Origin: a bacterium SCSIO 12643
GTDB lineage: Bacteria; Bacteroidota; Bacteroidia; Flavobacteriales_G; Salibacteraceae
Assembly (NCBI GenBank): GCA_024398135.1
Contig: CP073750.1
Location: 1,612,001-1,676,000, forward strand
Length of the DNA: 64,000 nt
Direction: 5' to 3'
The notes beneath the pieces are model-generated. The model saw only the letters and a list, made by a program, of their open reading frames with translations. It had not been told where the DNA came from and made no database searches. This document shows, in pieces, positions 46,971-55,386 of this stretch. The position numbers were made by a program, and so were the translations under genes. Position 1 is the stretch's first letter, and each line of letters opens with the position of its first letter.

Positions 46971-47756
46971 TTATTTTTTTATCAAATGAATTAAAAAATG
47001 ATCACTAAAAGCCGCCTTGCCAATACTATACTGACTTTTCTTATCCGCTGCCCTCATTCGGTCCAAAAGTTTTGGTCTGTTTTGAAACATTGGATTTAAA
47101 TAGGAGGGTGGTACATAAAATCCTATCGGACTAATTTGAATCGTTTCAAATCCTTTTGCCATTTGACTCAACTCTTGAGGTGCGTAATAATACGTCTTAA
47201 CTTGCTGGCCCTCTACATGGGCCCAAACACCTTCTTTCTGACTTCTACGGAAAGCAGCACTCCATTTTAACTTGCCTAAAAAATATAGGGACTCCCATAA
47301 ACACTTATTGGTCATGACAACCAAAACAAGATGGCCTCCAGATTTTAGTTTATTGTGAATTGACTTGAAAAAGCTTTGTAATTCTTTTGGGGATAAACAA
47401 TTTAGCCCTCCAAAATTGGAAAAAACCAAATCGTACAAATCATCTTGTAATTGATTCTGAATATCATTGATATCCAAAACTTCACATTTCACATTTGCAT
47501 ATGATTCTGTTTTTGATCTGGCTACTTCAACCATAGACCTGGATATATCCGTAGCCAATACATTACCCCCTTTTTCCGCCAAATACTTCGCATCCTCTCC
47601 GGTTCCACAGTTTAATTCCAGAACATTCCATCCCTGAATTTTTGAAAACTCTTTTTCTAAAGCATCATATACTAAATCGCGCTGTGCTACTCCGATAGCC
47701 GTTTTTGTAAAATCCGAATCATAACGACCGGCAATATGATCGAAATCCGGCCGCAT
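46971..47756 (-). CDS. Class I SAM-dependent methyltransferase
   Basis: A 261-residue methyltransferase: MRPDFDHIAGRYDSDFTKT at the N-terminus, motif I NVLELNCGTGEDAKYLAEKG, motif II VLATDISRSMV, and a post-motif LVFSNFGGLNCLSP. This is the UbiE/Coq5-like small-molecule or lipid methyltransferase type. It sits between two radical SAM genes with one-base overlap on one side and no gap on the other, so it is surely in the same transcript and probably the same pathway. Confidence 0.88.
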   Translation of the reverse strand: MRPDFDHIAGRYDSDFTKTAIGVAQRDLVYDALEKEFSKIQGWNVLELNCGTGEDAKYLAEKGGNVLATDISRSMVEVARSKTESYANVKCEVLDINDIQNQLQDDLYDLVFSNFGGLNCLSPKELQSFFKSIHNKLKSGGHLVLVVMTNKCLWESLYFLGKLKWSAAFRRSQKEGVWAHVEGQQVKTYYYAPQELSQMAKGFETIQISPIGFYVPPSYLNPMFQNRPKLLDRMRAADKKSQYSIGKAAFSDHFLIHLIKK

Positions 47757-49201
47757 TACGCTTTGTTACTCGATTTTTGAAGTTCTTGTTTGTATTTCGC
47801 AATGATGGGTTGATAATACATCTTTTTCATCCAGGCTTTTGCTCCTGAGATGGATATTCCATGTTTTCTCATATTCTCATCAGCCTGGGCACTTCGAAAT
47901 ACTTTATGTACATATCGATGGAGTACTTTATAATAATCCTGGTTAAACGTATTCTGAAACATTAATGCCAAATCATCCGAATCTTCCCAATTGGCCTTTT
48001 GACTCAACTGAGACTTCACTTTATCATAAAATTTTGTTCCTGGTAATGGATATGAAACACTCACCCCTATATCGTCCGGCATAAAATCCAACAGCATATC
48101 AATGGTAGATTCAATGTCTTTTTTGGTTTCTCCTAAATAACCGAATTGCAAGAAATACGCGACTCTAACACCTTTAGACTGCAACAACTGTGTGCTTTGC
48201 TTAATTTGCTCAATAGAAGTCCCTTTATCCATCGCATCCAGAATCTCTTGCGAGCCACTTTCCGCACCAATCCATACTTCATACAGACCTGATTCAACCA
48301 AAGCGTCAATGTTATCTTCTTTGAGCAACAAATCTGCACGACTTTGAATCTTATACTTAATAGCGATCTTAGCTTTCTGAAGCTCATCTCTAAAACGTTG
48401 TACCCATCCTGGTTTTAGTCCAAAAATATCATCACACATCCAAAATTTACGCACTCCAAATTGTGCCTTCAAATATTGAACCTCCTCCACAACTCTTTGT
48501 GGTGATCTGACATTATAACGCTGACCATATATTGGTTTGGCACACCAATTACACTTATATGGGCATCCTCTGGTAGTCGCAATATTTAAAGCAAAATCAT
48601 GTCCATTGGATTTCCAAATTTGCTTATAGGCATTTACATCCACCAAATCCCAGGCCGGTTGTGGCAATATATCCAAATCCTTTAAGACAGGCCTTTTACC
48701 TGTCTGTATTAATTCTCCGCTTCGATAAAAACAAATACCTTGAATCTCATCCAAACTGGTTTTATTCTCAAATGCATCAATCGTTTCTTTTAACGATAAC
48801 TCCCCTTCCCCTAAAAGCACGACATCTGCTCCCTGATCCAAATATTTTTGGAAATGATCCGTAGAGTCCGAACTGGATACAATAACCTTACATCCTCTAT
48901 CTCTGGCAAATCGAATCATTTTAAATGCTGCTTCACGCATATTCGTCAAGCACATTTTTGTCAAATAATTAAACCCATCATCGTATAACACCAAATACTC
49001 CGGATTTTGCACGTCAATTATCTGAACAATCTCCTCCGGTCCATCCTTTAAACACACATCAAACAAATCAACTTCATAGCCATTCTCCCGCAACCATGAA
49101 GCGGCATAGATCGTTCCTAACGGAGGATATGGCGTACCCATCTTCCACTGTTTTGGATCCAGACGATAATAATAACTATGACTAAACAGAACTTTGGACA
49201 T
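47756..49201 (-). CDS. B12-binding-type radical SAM protein (3)
   Basis: A 481-residue protein with the N-terminal MGTPYPPLGTIYAASWLREN and a cobalamin-like domain lacking DxHxxG (DLFDVCLKDG), then a radical SAM domain with ATTRGCPYKCNWC near residue 212. FWMCDDIFGLKPGWV and VWIGAESGSQEILDAM align with the gene at 45588. It lies 4 bases after the nucleotidyltransferase gene. It may be a paralogue that performs a parallel or successive step. Confidence 0.9.
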   Translation of the reverse strand: MSKVLFSHSYYYRLDPKQWKMGTPYPPLGTIYAASWLRENGYEVDLFDVCLKDGPEEIVQIIDVQNPEYLVLYDDGFNYLTKMCLTNMREAAFKMIRFARDRGCKVIVSSSDSTDHFQKYLDQGADVVLLGEGELSLKETIDAFENKTSLDEIQGICFYRSGELIQTGKRPVLKDLDILPQPAWDLVDVNAYKQIWKSNGHDFALNIATTRGCPYKCNWCAKPIYGQRYNVRSPQRVVEEVQYLKAQFGVRKFWMCDDIFGLKPGWVQRFRDELQKAKIAIKYKIQSRADLLLKEDNIDALVESGLYEVWIGAESGSQEILDAMDKGTSIEQIKQSTQLLQSKGVRVAYFLQFGYLGETKKDIESTIDMLLDFMPDDIGVSVSYPLPGTKFYDKVKSQLSQKANWEDSDDLALMFQNTFNQDYYKVLHRYVHKVFRSAQADENMRKHGISISGAKAWMKKMYYQPIIAKYKQELQKSSNKA

Positions 49202-49205
49202 ATGG

Positions 49206-50132
49206 CTATGCTACTGATTGAATTTCATTCATTTTTAACTCCAGAGCAGATATTCTTTGTTCATAACCCTCCAGCACCTTTTTCTGAAAATGACTCGGAT
49301 GGTGCTTGGAAACTCTTTTGGTCGTTTTCAATGCCACTTCAAAATCTTCCTTTTCAAAATAGGGGAACTTTTTCCTCCATCTCTTTAAAGTCAATTTCAT
49401 AAAAAAATCATCCAATATATCTCCCCACTTTAAATTCAAAATGGCTTCTAATGTCTTCTGTAAAAACCCCGGAGTAATCTCCATAGACCCTCGGTCAGGA
49501 TAGTCAATATAGTCCGGATAAAACGAACCGACCCATGCATTTTCTTGCATTAGGTTCTGATATAACTTTCTATTCACAATGGGCCATAAAGTCACTAGCT
49601 CCGTTGCAGTAAAACGATTTTTATGTTGGATTTCTAATGTCTCATCATCAATTAAATAATTGATACAGAAATATTTCCTTGAGTTTAGTAAAAACACTTT
49701 TTTGTATGCAATCAATAATGTTCTGGCAATCCATAACCGATTTGGCGCAGTGACAATAAAATAATCTATATCTCCATCTTCTGTCATCGTTCCTTTAGAC
49801 AATGAACCCGAAATAAAAACGCCTCTAACGTAAGGGAACTTCGCGATTAATCTGGATTTCTTAAAAGCCTGGTCAATATAAGCTTTTGCTCGCTGATCTC
49901 CTGATACACGATTATGGACCAGCGTCATATCATTTTTTAACGCATAAAAATCTTCTAACTGAAATATTAATTTCTCTCTTGTTAGCCAGAGTAATTCTTC
50001 ATCTAAATTTAATCGAATAGCAGGATCAACAAATTGTTCCAATTCCTGTCTATTCAAAGGGAAACTGAACACATCAAAATACGCCAATGCCTTTAATACA
50101 TTACTCATATTTGACTGTATAGTATGATTCAT
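49206..50132 (-). CDS. Nucleotidyltransferase-domain protein
   Basis: A 308-residue protein. The Pol-beta-type nucleotidyltransferase motif is clear: GVFISGSLSKGTMTEDGDIDYFIV (GS followed by DxD), preceded by a helix-turn-helix-like region with FPLNRQELEQFV. Such domains transfer NMP to a protein, antibiotic or lipid head group. It is the first gene of the seven-gene run. As a component of a MNT/HEPN toxin pair it would need a HEPN partner, which is not present, so a biosynthetic role is more likely. Confidence 0.82.
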   Translation of the reverse strand: MNHTIQSNMSNVLKALAYFDVFSFPLNRQELEQFVDPAIRLNLDEELLWLTREKLIFQLEDFYALKNDMTLVHNRVSGDQRAKAYIDQAFKKSRLIAKFPYVRGVFISGSLSKGTMTEDGDIDYFIVTAPNRLWIARTLLIAYKKVFLLNSRKYFCINYLIDDETLEIQHKNRFTATELVTLWPIVNRKLYQNLMQENAWVGSFYPDYIDYPDRGSMEITPGFLQKTLEAILNLKWGDILDDFFMKLTLKRWRKKFPYFEKEDFEVALKTTKRVSKHHPSHFQKKVLEGYEQRISALELKMNEIQSVA

Positions 50133-50349
50133 TTAAATAAAAATAACTGGATGTCTTACAAACCTATCGAAAACTCGGTTTAATTTTTAATATTCTCAAT
50201 TATTAAAACTAATTCCGATATTTTTTAACTCCGATAAAGCTAATCTCATTTACCGTATCCCACAATTAAAATTCCTCCTTTCTTCCAAAATATTTATACC
50301 ATATTTGCCCGCAATACAAAACAGGGTTTATTTAAACATTTAGAACTGT

Positions 50350-50357
50350 TATCTTTG
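50350..50357 (+). promoter_or_regulatory. TAnnTTTG (-7) promoter box of the PLP enzyme gene
   Basis: TATCTTTG matches the consensus and stands 13 bases before the ATG at 50371. Confidence 0.58.
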
Positions 50358-50370
50358 CGAACAAGACATC

Positions 50371-51870
50371 ATGCGTATGAATTTAGAAAAGTACTTCGAG
50401 CCATTTCGTAAAAACATTATTGGCAATGATCAATATTTTGAATCTCCATTCGGAAAACAAAAAATTGTATATGCAGATTGGACTGCGAGTGGTCGTTTAT
50501 ATGCACCTATTGAAGAGGCTTTGACTGATAAATTCGGTCCTTTTGTAGGGAATACCCATACCGAAACCTCCATTACCGGATGCACTATGACTGTGGCATA
50601 TCACAAATCTTTAGATATGATCAAATCACATGTGAATGCATCAGAAGATGATTACATTATTGCTTGTGAAAGTGGTATGACCGGAGTCATCAATAAATTC
50701 CAACGTATTTTAGGGTTTAAAATCCACGAAAACTTTAAGGGGCAAATTACAATTCCTGAGGAAGAGCGCCCTGTGGTTTTTATTACACACATGGAACATC
50801 ATTCTAATCATACCTCATGGCTAGAAACCATTGTGACGTTAGAGATTATTCACGAGTGTGAAAATGGGTTACCTGATCTAAAAAGTCTTGAAGTATTACT
50901 TGAAAAGTATAAAAACAGAAAAACAAAGATCGCTAGTGTTTCTGCCTGTTCTAATGTGACGGGTGTGGTGACTCCGTATCATGAAATCGCTAAAATGATG
51001 CACGAAAACGGGGGACATTGCTTTGTTGACTTTGCCTGTTCTGCTCCATATGTAGACATTAACATGCATCCGGAGAATGATTTGGAGACGTTAGACGCTG
51101 TATTCTTTTCTCCGCACAAATTCCTGGGAGGCCCTGGAACTCCGGGCGTTATGATCTTTAATAAGAAATTCTATAACAACGAAATTCCGGATATTCCAGG
51201 TGGCGGTACAGTTACATGGACAAATCCATGGGGTGGGCGCCACTATTTTGATGAAGTAGAAGTGCGTGAAGCTGGAGGAACTCCTCCATTTATGCAAACC
51301 ATCCGCGCGGCCATGTCCGTTCAGTTAAAAGAGGAAATGGGCGTAGAAAACATCATCAAAAGAGAAGAAGAAATTCTGGAACTTATTTTTGATCGCATCT
51401 GTGGAATTGATAATTTACATATTCTAGCCGGAGACTTAAAACATCGAATGGGTGTGGTTTCTTTCTACATTGATGATTTACATTTCAATTTGGGTGTTAA
51501 ACTACTAAACGACCGCTACGGGATTCAAATGCGAGGAGGTTGTTCTTGTGCAGGTACCTATGGGCATATTTTATTAGATATTCCACAAAACTTATCTAAT
51601 GAGATTACACAAAAAATTGATAGTGGAGATTACAGAATGAAACCGGGATGGATCCGATTTAGTATTCATCCAACCATGACCAATGACGAGATTGATTACA
51701 TCACTCAGGCATTAATTGATTTAGCTAAAAATCATAAAGTATGGGCCGAGGATTATGTCTATCATCCGGATAACAACGAATTCACACACAAAAATGGTGA
51801 AGCCAGTATTATGGATCATGTAGATTCCATATTTGCCAGTATTTCTACACTTCCGGTAAAACAAATCTAA
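50371..51870 (+). CDS. Class V aminotransferase-fold PLP enzyme
   Basis: A 499-residue PLP enzyme of the aminotransferase class V / cysteine desulfurase fold. The PLP lysine is in VFFSPHKFLGGPGTPGV, the phosphate/substrate region has THMEHHSNHTSWLE, and the Asp facing the pyridine nitrogen is in CFVDFACSAPY. Members include cysteine desulfurases and isopenicillin-epimerase-like enzymes; a cysteine-rich segment MRGGCSCAGTYG near residue 390 could carry the desulfurase-type catalytic Cys. The exact substrate is unknown. Its stop overlaps the VOC gene start (TAATG). Confidence 0.88.
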   Translation: MRMNLEKYFEPFRKNIIGNDQYFESPFGKQKIVYADWTASGRLYAPIEEALTDKFGPFVGNTHTETSITGCTMTVAYHKSLDMIKSHVNASEDDYIIACESGMTGVINKFQRILGFKIHENFKGQITIPEEERPVVFITHMEHHSNHTSWLETIVTLEIIHECENGLPDLKSLEVLLEKYKNRKTKIASVSACSNVTGVVTPYHEIAKMMHENGGHCFVDFACSAPYVDINMHPENDLETLDAVFFSPHKFLGGPGTPGVMIFNKKFYNNEIPDIPGGGTVTWTNPWGGRHYFDEVEVREAGGTPPFMQTIRAAMSVQLKEEMGVENIIKREEEILELIFDRICGIDNLHILAGDLKHRMGVVSFYIDDLHFNLGVKLLNDRYGIQMRGGCSCAGTYGHILLDIPQNLSNEITQKIDSGDYRMKPGWIRFSIHPTMTNDEIDYITQALIDLAKNHKVWAEDYVYHPDNNEFTHKNGEASIMDHVDSIFASISTLPVKQI

Positions 51871-52265
51871 TGGCAGGGAAAGTAGAAAATTTGGGTGGCG
51901 TATTTATTTACGCTCAGGATTCTAAAAAATTGGCTGACTGGTATTCAGCACATTTTGGGATGACGCACGAAACCTGGGGTGATAGTGGCGTATATTATAT
52001 CTCTTTCCCTTACAAAGAAGATAATGGAGACTCCAGATATTTTGCGTGGTCTATCATGCCATCAAAAGATTCTTTACCTCCTAAAACTCCAAAAGTTTTT
52101 ACGATTAATCTACGCGTAAGTGACCTGGAAGATTTGATTGTTCAACTGGAAAGTAAGGGAGTTCAGGTAAAACCTATGGAGATTCATGATGAGGGCAAAT
52201 TCGCATGGTGTCAGGATTTAGAGGGAAACCACATTGAATTGTGGGAAGATGTTACGCCTAATTAG
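51870..52265 (+). CDS. VOC family (glyoxalase/bleomycin-resistance-like) protein
   Basis: A 131-residue vicinal-oxygen-chelate protein: GGVFIYAQDSKKLADWYSAH, then FTINLRVSDLEDLIVQLESKG and the C-terminal FAWCQDLEGNHIELWE with the metal-binding Glu. It could be a lactoylglutathione-lyase-like or dioxygenase-like protein, or a ligand binder. It is translationally coupled to the PLP enzyme gene; GT87 follows 8 bases later. Confidence 0.88.
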   Translation: MAGKVENLGGVFIYAQDSKKLADWYSAHFGMTHETWGDSGVYYISFPYKEDNGDSRYFAWSIMPSKDSLPPKTPKVFTINLRVSDLEDLIVQLESKGVQVKPMEIHDEGKFAWCQDLEGNHIELWEDVTPN

Positions 52266-52273
52266 ATTCGAAA

Positions 52274-53437
52274 TTGAATTTCATTACGCAGATTAAAAAG
52301 CCGCATTGGATTGCGACCATTCTCACTTTTATTCTGGTGGGAATTTTTACTATTCAAAATTATGTGCTGGATACGTATGAAGTTAATGGGGTTACTGTCT
52401 CGTTCTACAATAATTATCTTATTTTCAAACAATCATTCTTTAGTTTGATTGAGAATCTAAATCTGTATACGAATCACCGACCGATTCATGTAGATTACTT
52501 TAAATACAGCCCGACATTCGCCCTGTTTTTTGGACTTTTTGCTCCAATTCCTATACTATTGGGTTTATTCATTTGGAATATGCTCAATGCTTTGGTTTTT
52601 TATGTCATATGGCAAATGGATCTCTCTAATCAAAAAAACAAGTTTTGGATTTGGGCCTTTTTGATCGTAGAATTTTTGACCAATGTACAAAGCTCGCAAA
52701 GTAATGGAATCATGGCCGGGTTAATCATCTTAGCATACTTATTCCTGGAAAAAAAGAATGTAGTTCTGGCCACTTTAATGGTCGTGCTATCCGTGTATAT
52801 AAAGCTTTTTGGATTAGTTGCATTTGCGCTATTCTTATTTTATCCCGATAAAATCAAAGCTATTTTATATGCAGCACTTTGGGGGATACTACTATTCTTA
52901 CTTCCATTAATTGTGGTAAGCCCTACTGAACTCATTCAACAATATGAAAACTGGCTCAACTTATTAATTATTGATGAGGCACGAGATTATAGTCCTTCTG
53001 TAATGGGCTGGTTAAACTCCTGGTTTCACATTTATCCATCTGGAAAGCTTTTGACCGGATTGGGTATTATTATGTTCCTTATTCCATTTACTCAGATCAA
53101 GAAATACTCAAATCCGGTATTTAAACAACTGATTTTAGCATCTATTCTGATCTGGGTTGTCATTTTTAACCATAAGGCCGAGTCTCCTACTTTTATCATC
53201 GCAGTTTCGGGAGTAGCAATTTGGTTTTTTTGTCAAAAACCAAACCCAATACATTGGGTATTGCTTATGCTTACTGTAGTATTTACGCAATTATCTCCTA
53301 CCGATTTATTCCCTCCCCACATTCGAAACGAGATCTTTATTCCATACGTGATTAAGGTTGTTCCGGTAATTCTAGTTTGGTTTAAGGTCATATACGATGC
53401 TACTTTTTTGAGATTGGAAGACACCAAAAAAGCATAA
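52274..53437 (+). CDS. GT87-like membrane glycosyltransferase
   Basis: A 387-residue integral membrane protein with about nine helices. The motif HVDYFKYSPTFALFFG after the first extracytoplasmic loop and SVMGWLNSW later match the DUF2029/GT87 family, polyprenyl-phosphate-sugar dependent mannosyltransferases. It begins with TTG at 52274 (MNFITQIKKPHWIA). Third gene of a probable operon with the PLP enzyme and VOC protein; the sugar acceptor is unknown. Confidence 0.8.
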   Translation: MNFITQIKKPHWIATILTFILVGIFTIQNYVLDTYEVNGVTVSFYNNYLIFKQSFFSLIENLNLYTNHRPIHVDYFKYSPTFALFFGLFAPIPILLGLFIWNMLNALVFYVIWQMDLSNQKNKFWIWAFLIVEFLTNVQSSQSNGIMAGLIILAYLFLEKKNVVLATLMVVLSVYIKLFGLVAFALFLFYPDKIKAILYAALWGILLFLLPLIVVSPTELIQQYENWLNLLIIDEARDYSPSVMGWLNSWFHIYPSGKLLTGLGIIMFLIPFTQIKKYSNPVFKQLILASILIWVVIFNHKAESPTFIIAVSGVAIWFFCQKPNPIHWVLLMLTVVFTQLSPTDLFPPHIRNEIFIPYVIKVVPVILVWFKVIYDATFLRLEDTKKA

Positions 53438-53525
53438 ATCTAAGGCATCTATTCACTATAGTTAGATCAACTATTCTTATCTTAAAGAGCGCTACCGCTT
53501 ATTCTAACTAAAAGTAAACTTCAAT

Positions 53526-53632
53526 AAAAAAACCACTAACTCAGCAGCTAGTGGTTTTCTCTTTAATCTCCATTTCTTCTTTCATTAACCAGTTGCCATT
53601 ATCGTTTTCTCTATAAATGACAACTTCATTAA
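53526..53632. repeat. Rhs-array repeat, copy A (terminator part only)
   Basis: Carries the hairpin AAAACCACTA...TAGTGGTTTT (53529-53558), which on the minus strand is followed by a T-run, and then the TTAACCAGTTGCCATTATCG block. It lacks the AATAATCAATGTTCTATG block seen in other copies. It closes the array on its left side and ends the candidate immunity operon at 53585-54349. The stop codon of the 113-residue gene lies inside the block. Confidence 0.8.
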
Positions 53633-53926
53633 AACAACTAGAACAATTGCCATTACCAGCATTCCCAACAAAGATGTATTTACTCTCTTAGCTAATTGAT
53701 TATGCTTTTCATCATCCTTATTAATATATCTCCTAATTGGAAATAGCCAAAACATCATATTCAATAAAGTAAATAAAACAATATTATCAGATTGCTTTAT
53801 TATCCCTTGCTCTTGCATTCTCCTACGAACACTATGTATTCTGAACTTATTATAAACTACAGTATAAAAGAAATAGCCCATAACAATCCAACAGATCAAC
53901 ATTAATATCATAGATAAACTATACAT
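53585..53926 (-). CDS. Small membrane protein, candidate immunity protein
   Basis: 113 residues with two to three membrane helices (MILMLICWIVMGYFFYTVVY; LFTLLNMMFWLFPI; LGMLVMAIVLVVLMKL). It follows the 158-residue gene without a gap (TAA-ATG). Its last residues IMATG and the stop are encoded by the array repeat (minus strand TAATGGCAACTGGTTAA), so the gene's 3' end is part of the shared homology. A protein against a pore-forming or membrane-targeted toxin is plausible, but no family is recognised. Confidence 0.6.
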   Translation of the reverse strand: MYSLSMILMLICWIVMGYFFYTVVYNKFRIHSVRRRMQEQGIIKQSDNIVLFTLLNMMFWLFPIRRYINKDDEKHNQLAKRVNTSLLGMLVMAIVLVVLMKLSFIEKTIMATG

Positions 53927-54349
53927 TTATTTTGATTCCTTTTTCGGTGGTGGATCTTTATGTAAGGTTTTAGCATAAACCCAACCTCTTGTGTAACTAC
54001 CTCCAAACCTGACTCCTCTATCATAATAACTTACAACATCTGCCAATAATCCATCTTTAGAATACCCCATCACATACACTGGGTTATATAACGGCACCGA
54101 TTTTAAAGGAAACTTTATCTCCGAGCTGATTCTCTTTTCTGTATTAAAATAATACTCTAAATAATAATCCTTGTATTCCAGACTTTCAATAATCAATACA
54201 CCATTATATGCCTCAAAAAAAGACTCATAACAATACATTTGGGGTTGTTTCTTAATATTCTCATGATAAGCCTTATCATATAAATATGAACCAACAATAA
54301 ACGACAGAATTAAAATAATTAATAAACTAATACTTTTTTTAATCTTCAT
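53927..54349 (-). CDS. Membrane-anchored small protein, candidate immunity protein
   Basis: About 140 residues from the ATG at 54349, with a signal-anchor (MKIKKSISLLIILILSFIVG) and a ~110-residue extracytoplasmic domain rich in Tyr (GVLIIESLEYKDYYLEYYF). The start codon overlaps the last codons of the Rhs remnant (AAAGATGAAGATTAA), the coupling expected of a toxin-immunity pair. Family not recognised. Because its partner tip has been lost it may now be an orphan. Confidence 0.6.
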   Translation of the reverse strand: MKIKKSISLLIILILSFIVGSYLYDKAYHENIKKQPQMYCYESFFEAYNGVLIIESLEYKDYYLEYYFNTEKRISSEIKFPLKSVPLYNPVYVMGYSKDGLLADVVSYYDRGVRFGGSYTRGWVYAKTLHKDPPPKKESK

Positions 54350-54695
54350 CTTTTTTATTTGCTTCTGCTTCATATGCCTGTTCCGCTTGTGTCTCACCCG
54401 CAACTGTATCTCCCTTTATATCACTATATCCAATAGAGTTATTCGCAAAAGTTGCATATTGGTTTATTGAAGAATTAGGCTTAGGATCTAAATTCCATCT
54501 TCTTCCTAAACGCGTATCATACTCCCAATACATTGCTGTAGTATGAGCTCCCAGAATTCCAGAAATCTCATCGTCCTTTTCTTGCCCATTCATACTGTAA
54601 TCATATTCTGTTGGACTAAAAGACCTCTATGGTTTAATAGAGAGTCAAATGGAAGTAGTCGCTAGTTGATATTACGTCTGCAATATACTAAACAC
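54339..54695 (-). pseudogene. Frameshifted Rhs C-terminal remnant with collapsed tip
   Basis: The right end encodes ADVISTSDY, then PFDSLL..., SPTEYDYSMNGQEKDDEIS and YDTRLGRRWNLDPKPN, that is, the conserved 3' end of a Bacteroidota Rhs core. At least two single-base shifts break the frame: one base is missing between GACTACT and TCCATTTGAC, and another shift falls before SPTEYDYSMN. After the core (NNSIGYSDIKGDT) only about 25 tip residues remain before the stop. The frame 54339-54593 alone is open. It is a dead donor cassette whose immunity-like genes survive. Confidence 0.75.
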
Positions 54696-54910
54696 AACAT
54701 CTACACACTAATAATCAATGTTCTATGTTTAGATTCTGATTGCAGTTTCTATATTCAGAAAAACTATTAACAAAAAACCACTAACTCTTCAGCTAGTGGT
54801 TTTCTTTATTCTTTAAGCGGTTGCCATTATCACCTCGCTATAAATGTTAACTTGACTATTCTTTTACACTCAACCTATCCAAGTATTATTCAGATGGTAA
54901 GCTACTTGGT
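54664..54910. repeat. Rhs-array repeat, copy B
   Basis: Contains, left to right on the plus strand: TTGATATTACGTCTGCAATATA (part of Rhs coding on the minus strand), the conserved block AATAATCAATGTTCTATGTTTAGATTCTGATTG...TATATTCAGAA, the hairpin AAAACCACTA...TAGTGGTTTT (54774-54803), GGTTGCCATTATC, CGCTATAAATGTTAACTT, and the junction element TTCAGATGGTAAGCTACTTGGTG (54888-54910) that encodes the C-terminus of the 155-residue gene. Confidence 0.82.
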
Positions 54911-55353
54911 GAATATGTAAATGCAATAATGTATAGAATGACAGAAATCAACCACAAAGCTATTCCGGACATTACACTCAATAAAGAACCATACAACAAT
55001 AAACCATTCATTAGTCCTGCATAAAAGAAAATTCCGATTACTAGCACGCCAAAAAACAAACCAAACCAAATCTTGTACATTTCCAACTTAATTACTCTTT
55101 TCAGCAAAAAAGCCATTATTGATATCTGAAAAACAACAAATGGATAATAAATCACACCTGTAGAACTAGATAAAAAACCAAGTCTTGCAAGAAGGTCTTT
55201 ACGTCCTATTTCTTGAAACTCAATATTAAAATAGTAATAATATCCATTTATTAAAGTAAATAAGTAAGCAAAACATAAAAGCAATGAACTAAACATAAGC
55301 AACACTACAACATCCTTTTCCCTTTTTATCATCTTTTTATTATAAAATAACAC
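54886..55353 (-). CDS. Four-helix membrane protein, candidate immunity protein
   Basis: 155 residues with four hydrophobic helices (VVLLMFSSLLLCFAYLFTLI; VIYYPFVVFQISIMAFLL; IWFGLFFGVLVIGIFFYAG; LSVMSGIALWLISVILYII). It begins 33 bases after the stop of the Rhs tip at 55387. Its C-terminus SPSSLPSE and stop lie in the array's junction element. By position it is the cognate immunity protein of that tip; a polytopic membrane immunity protein is unusual for a nuclease tip and hints at an envelope or membrane step. Confidence 0.6.
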   Translation of the reverse strand: MLFYNKKMIKREKDVVVLLMFSSLLLCFAYLFTLINGYYYYFNIEFQEIGRKDLLARLGFLSSSTGVIYYPFVVFQISIMAFLLKRVIKLEMYKIWFGLFFGVLVIGIFFYAGLMNGLLLYGSLLSVMSGIALWLISVILYIIAFTYSPSSLPSE

Positions 55354-55386
55354 TTCATTAAATAAATACCTTAATTAATTGGACCC

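Noticed and set aside
42864-49201. RiPP (radical SAM-modified peptide) cluster
   Set aside because: No small precursor gene, RRE-like domain or SPASM cysteine cluster was seen between the radical SAM genes.
49206-50132. MNT-HEPN type toxin-antitoxin system
   Set aside because: The nucleotidyltransferase has no HEPN partner nearby; it is longer than MNT antitoxins and sits tightly in the radical SAM run.
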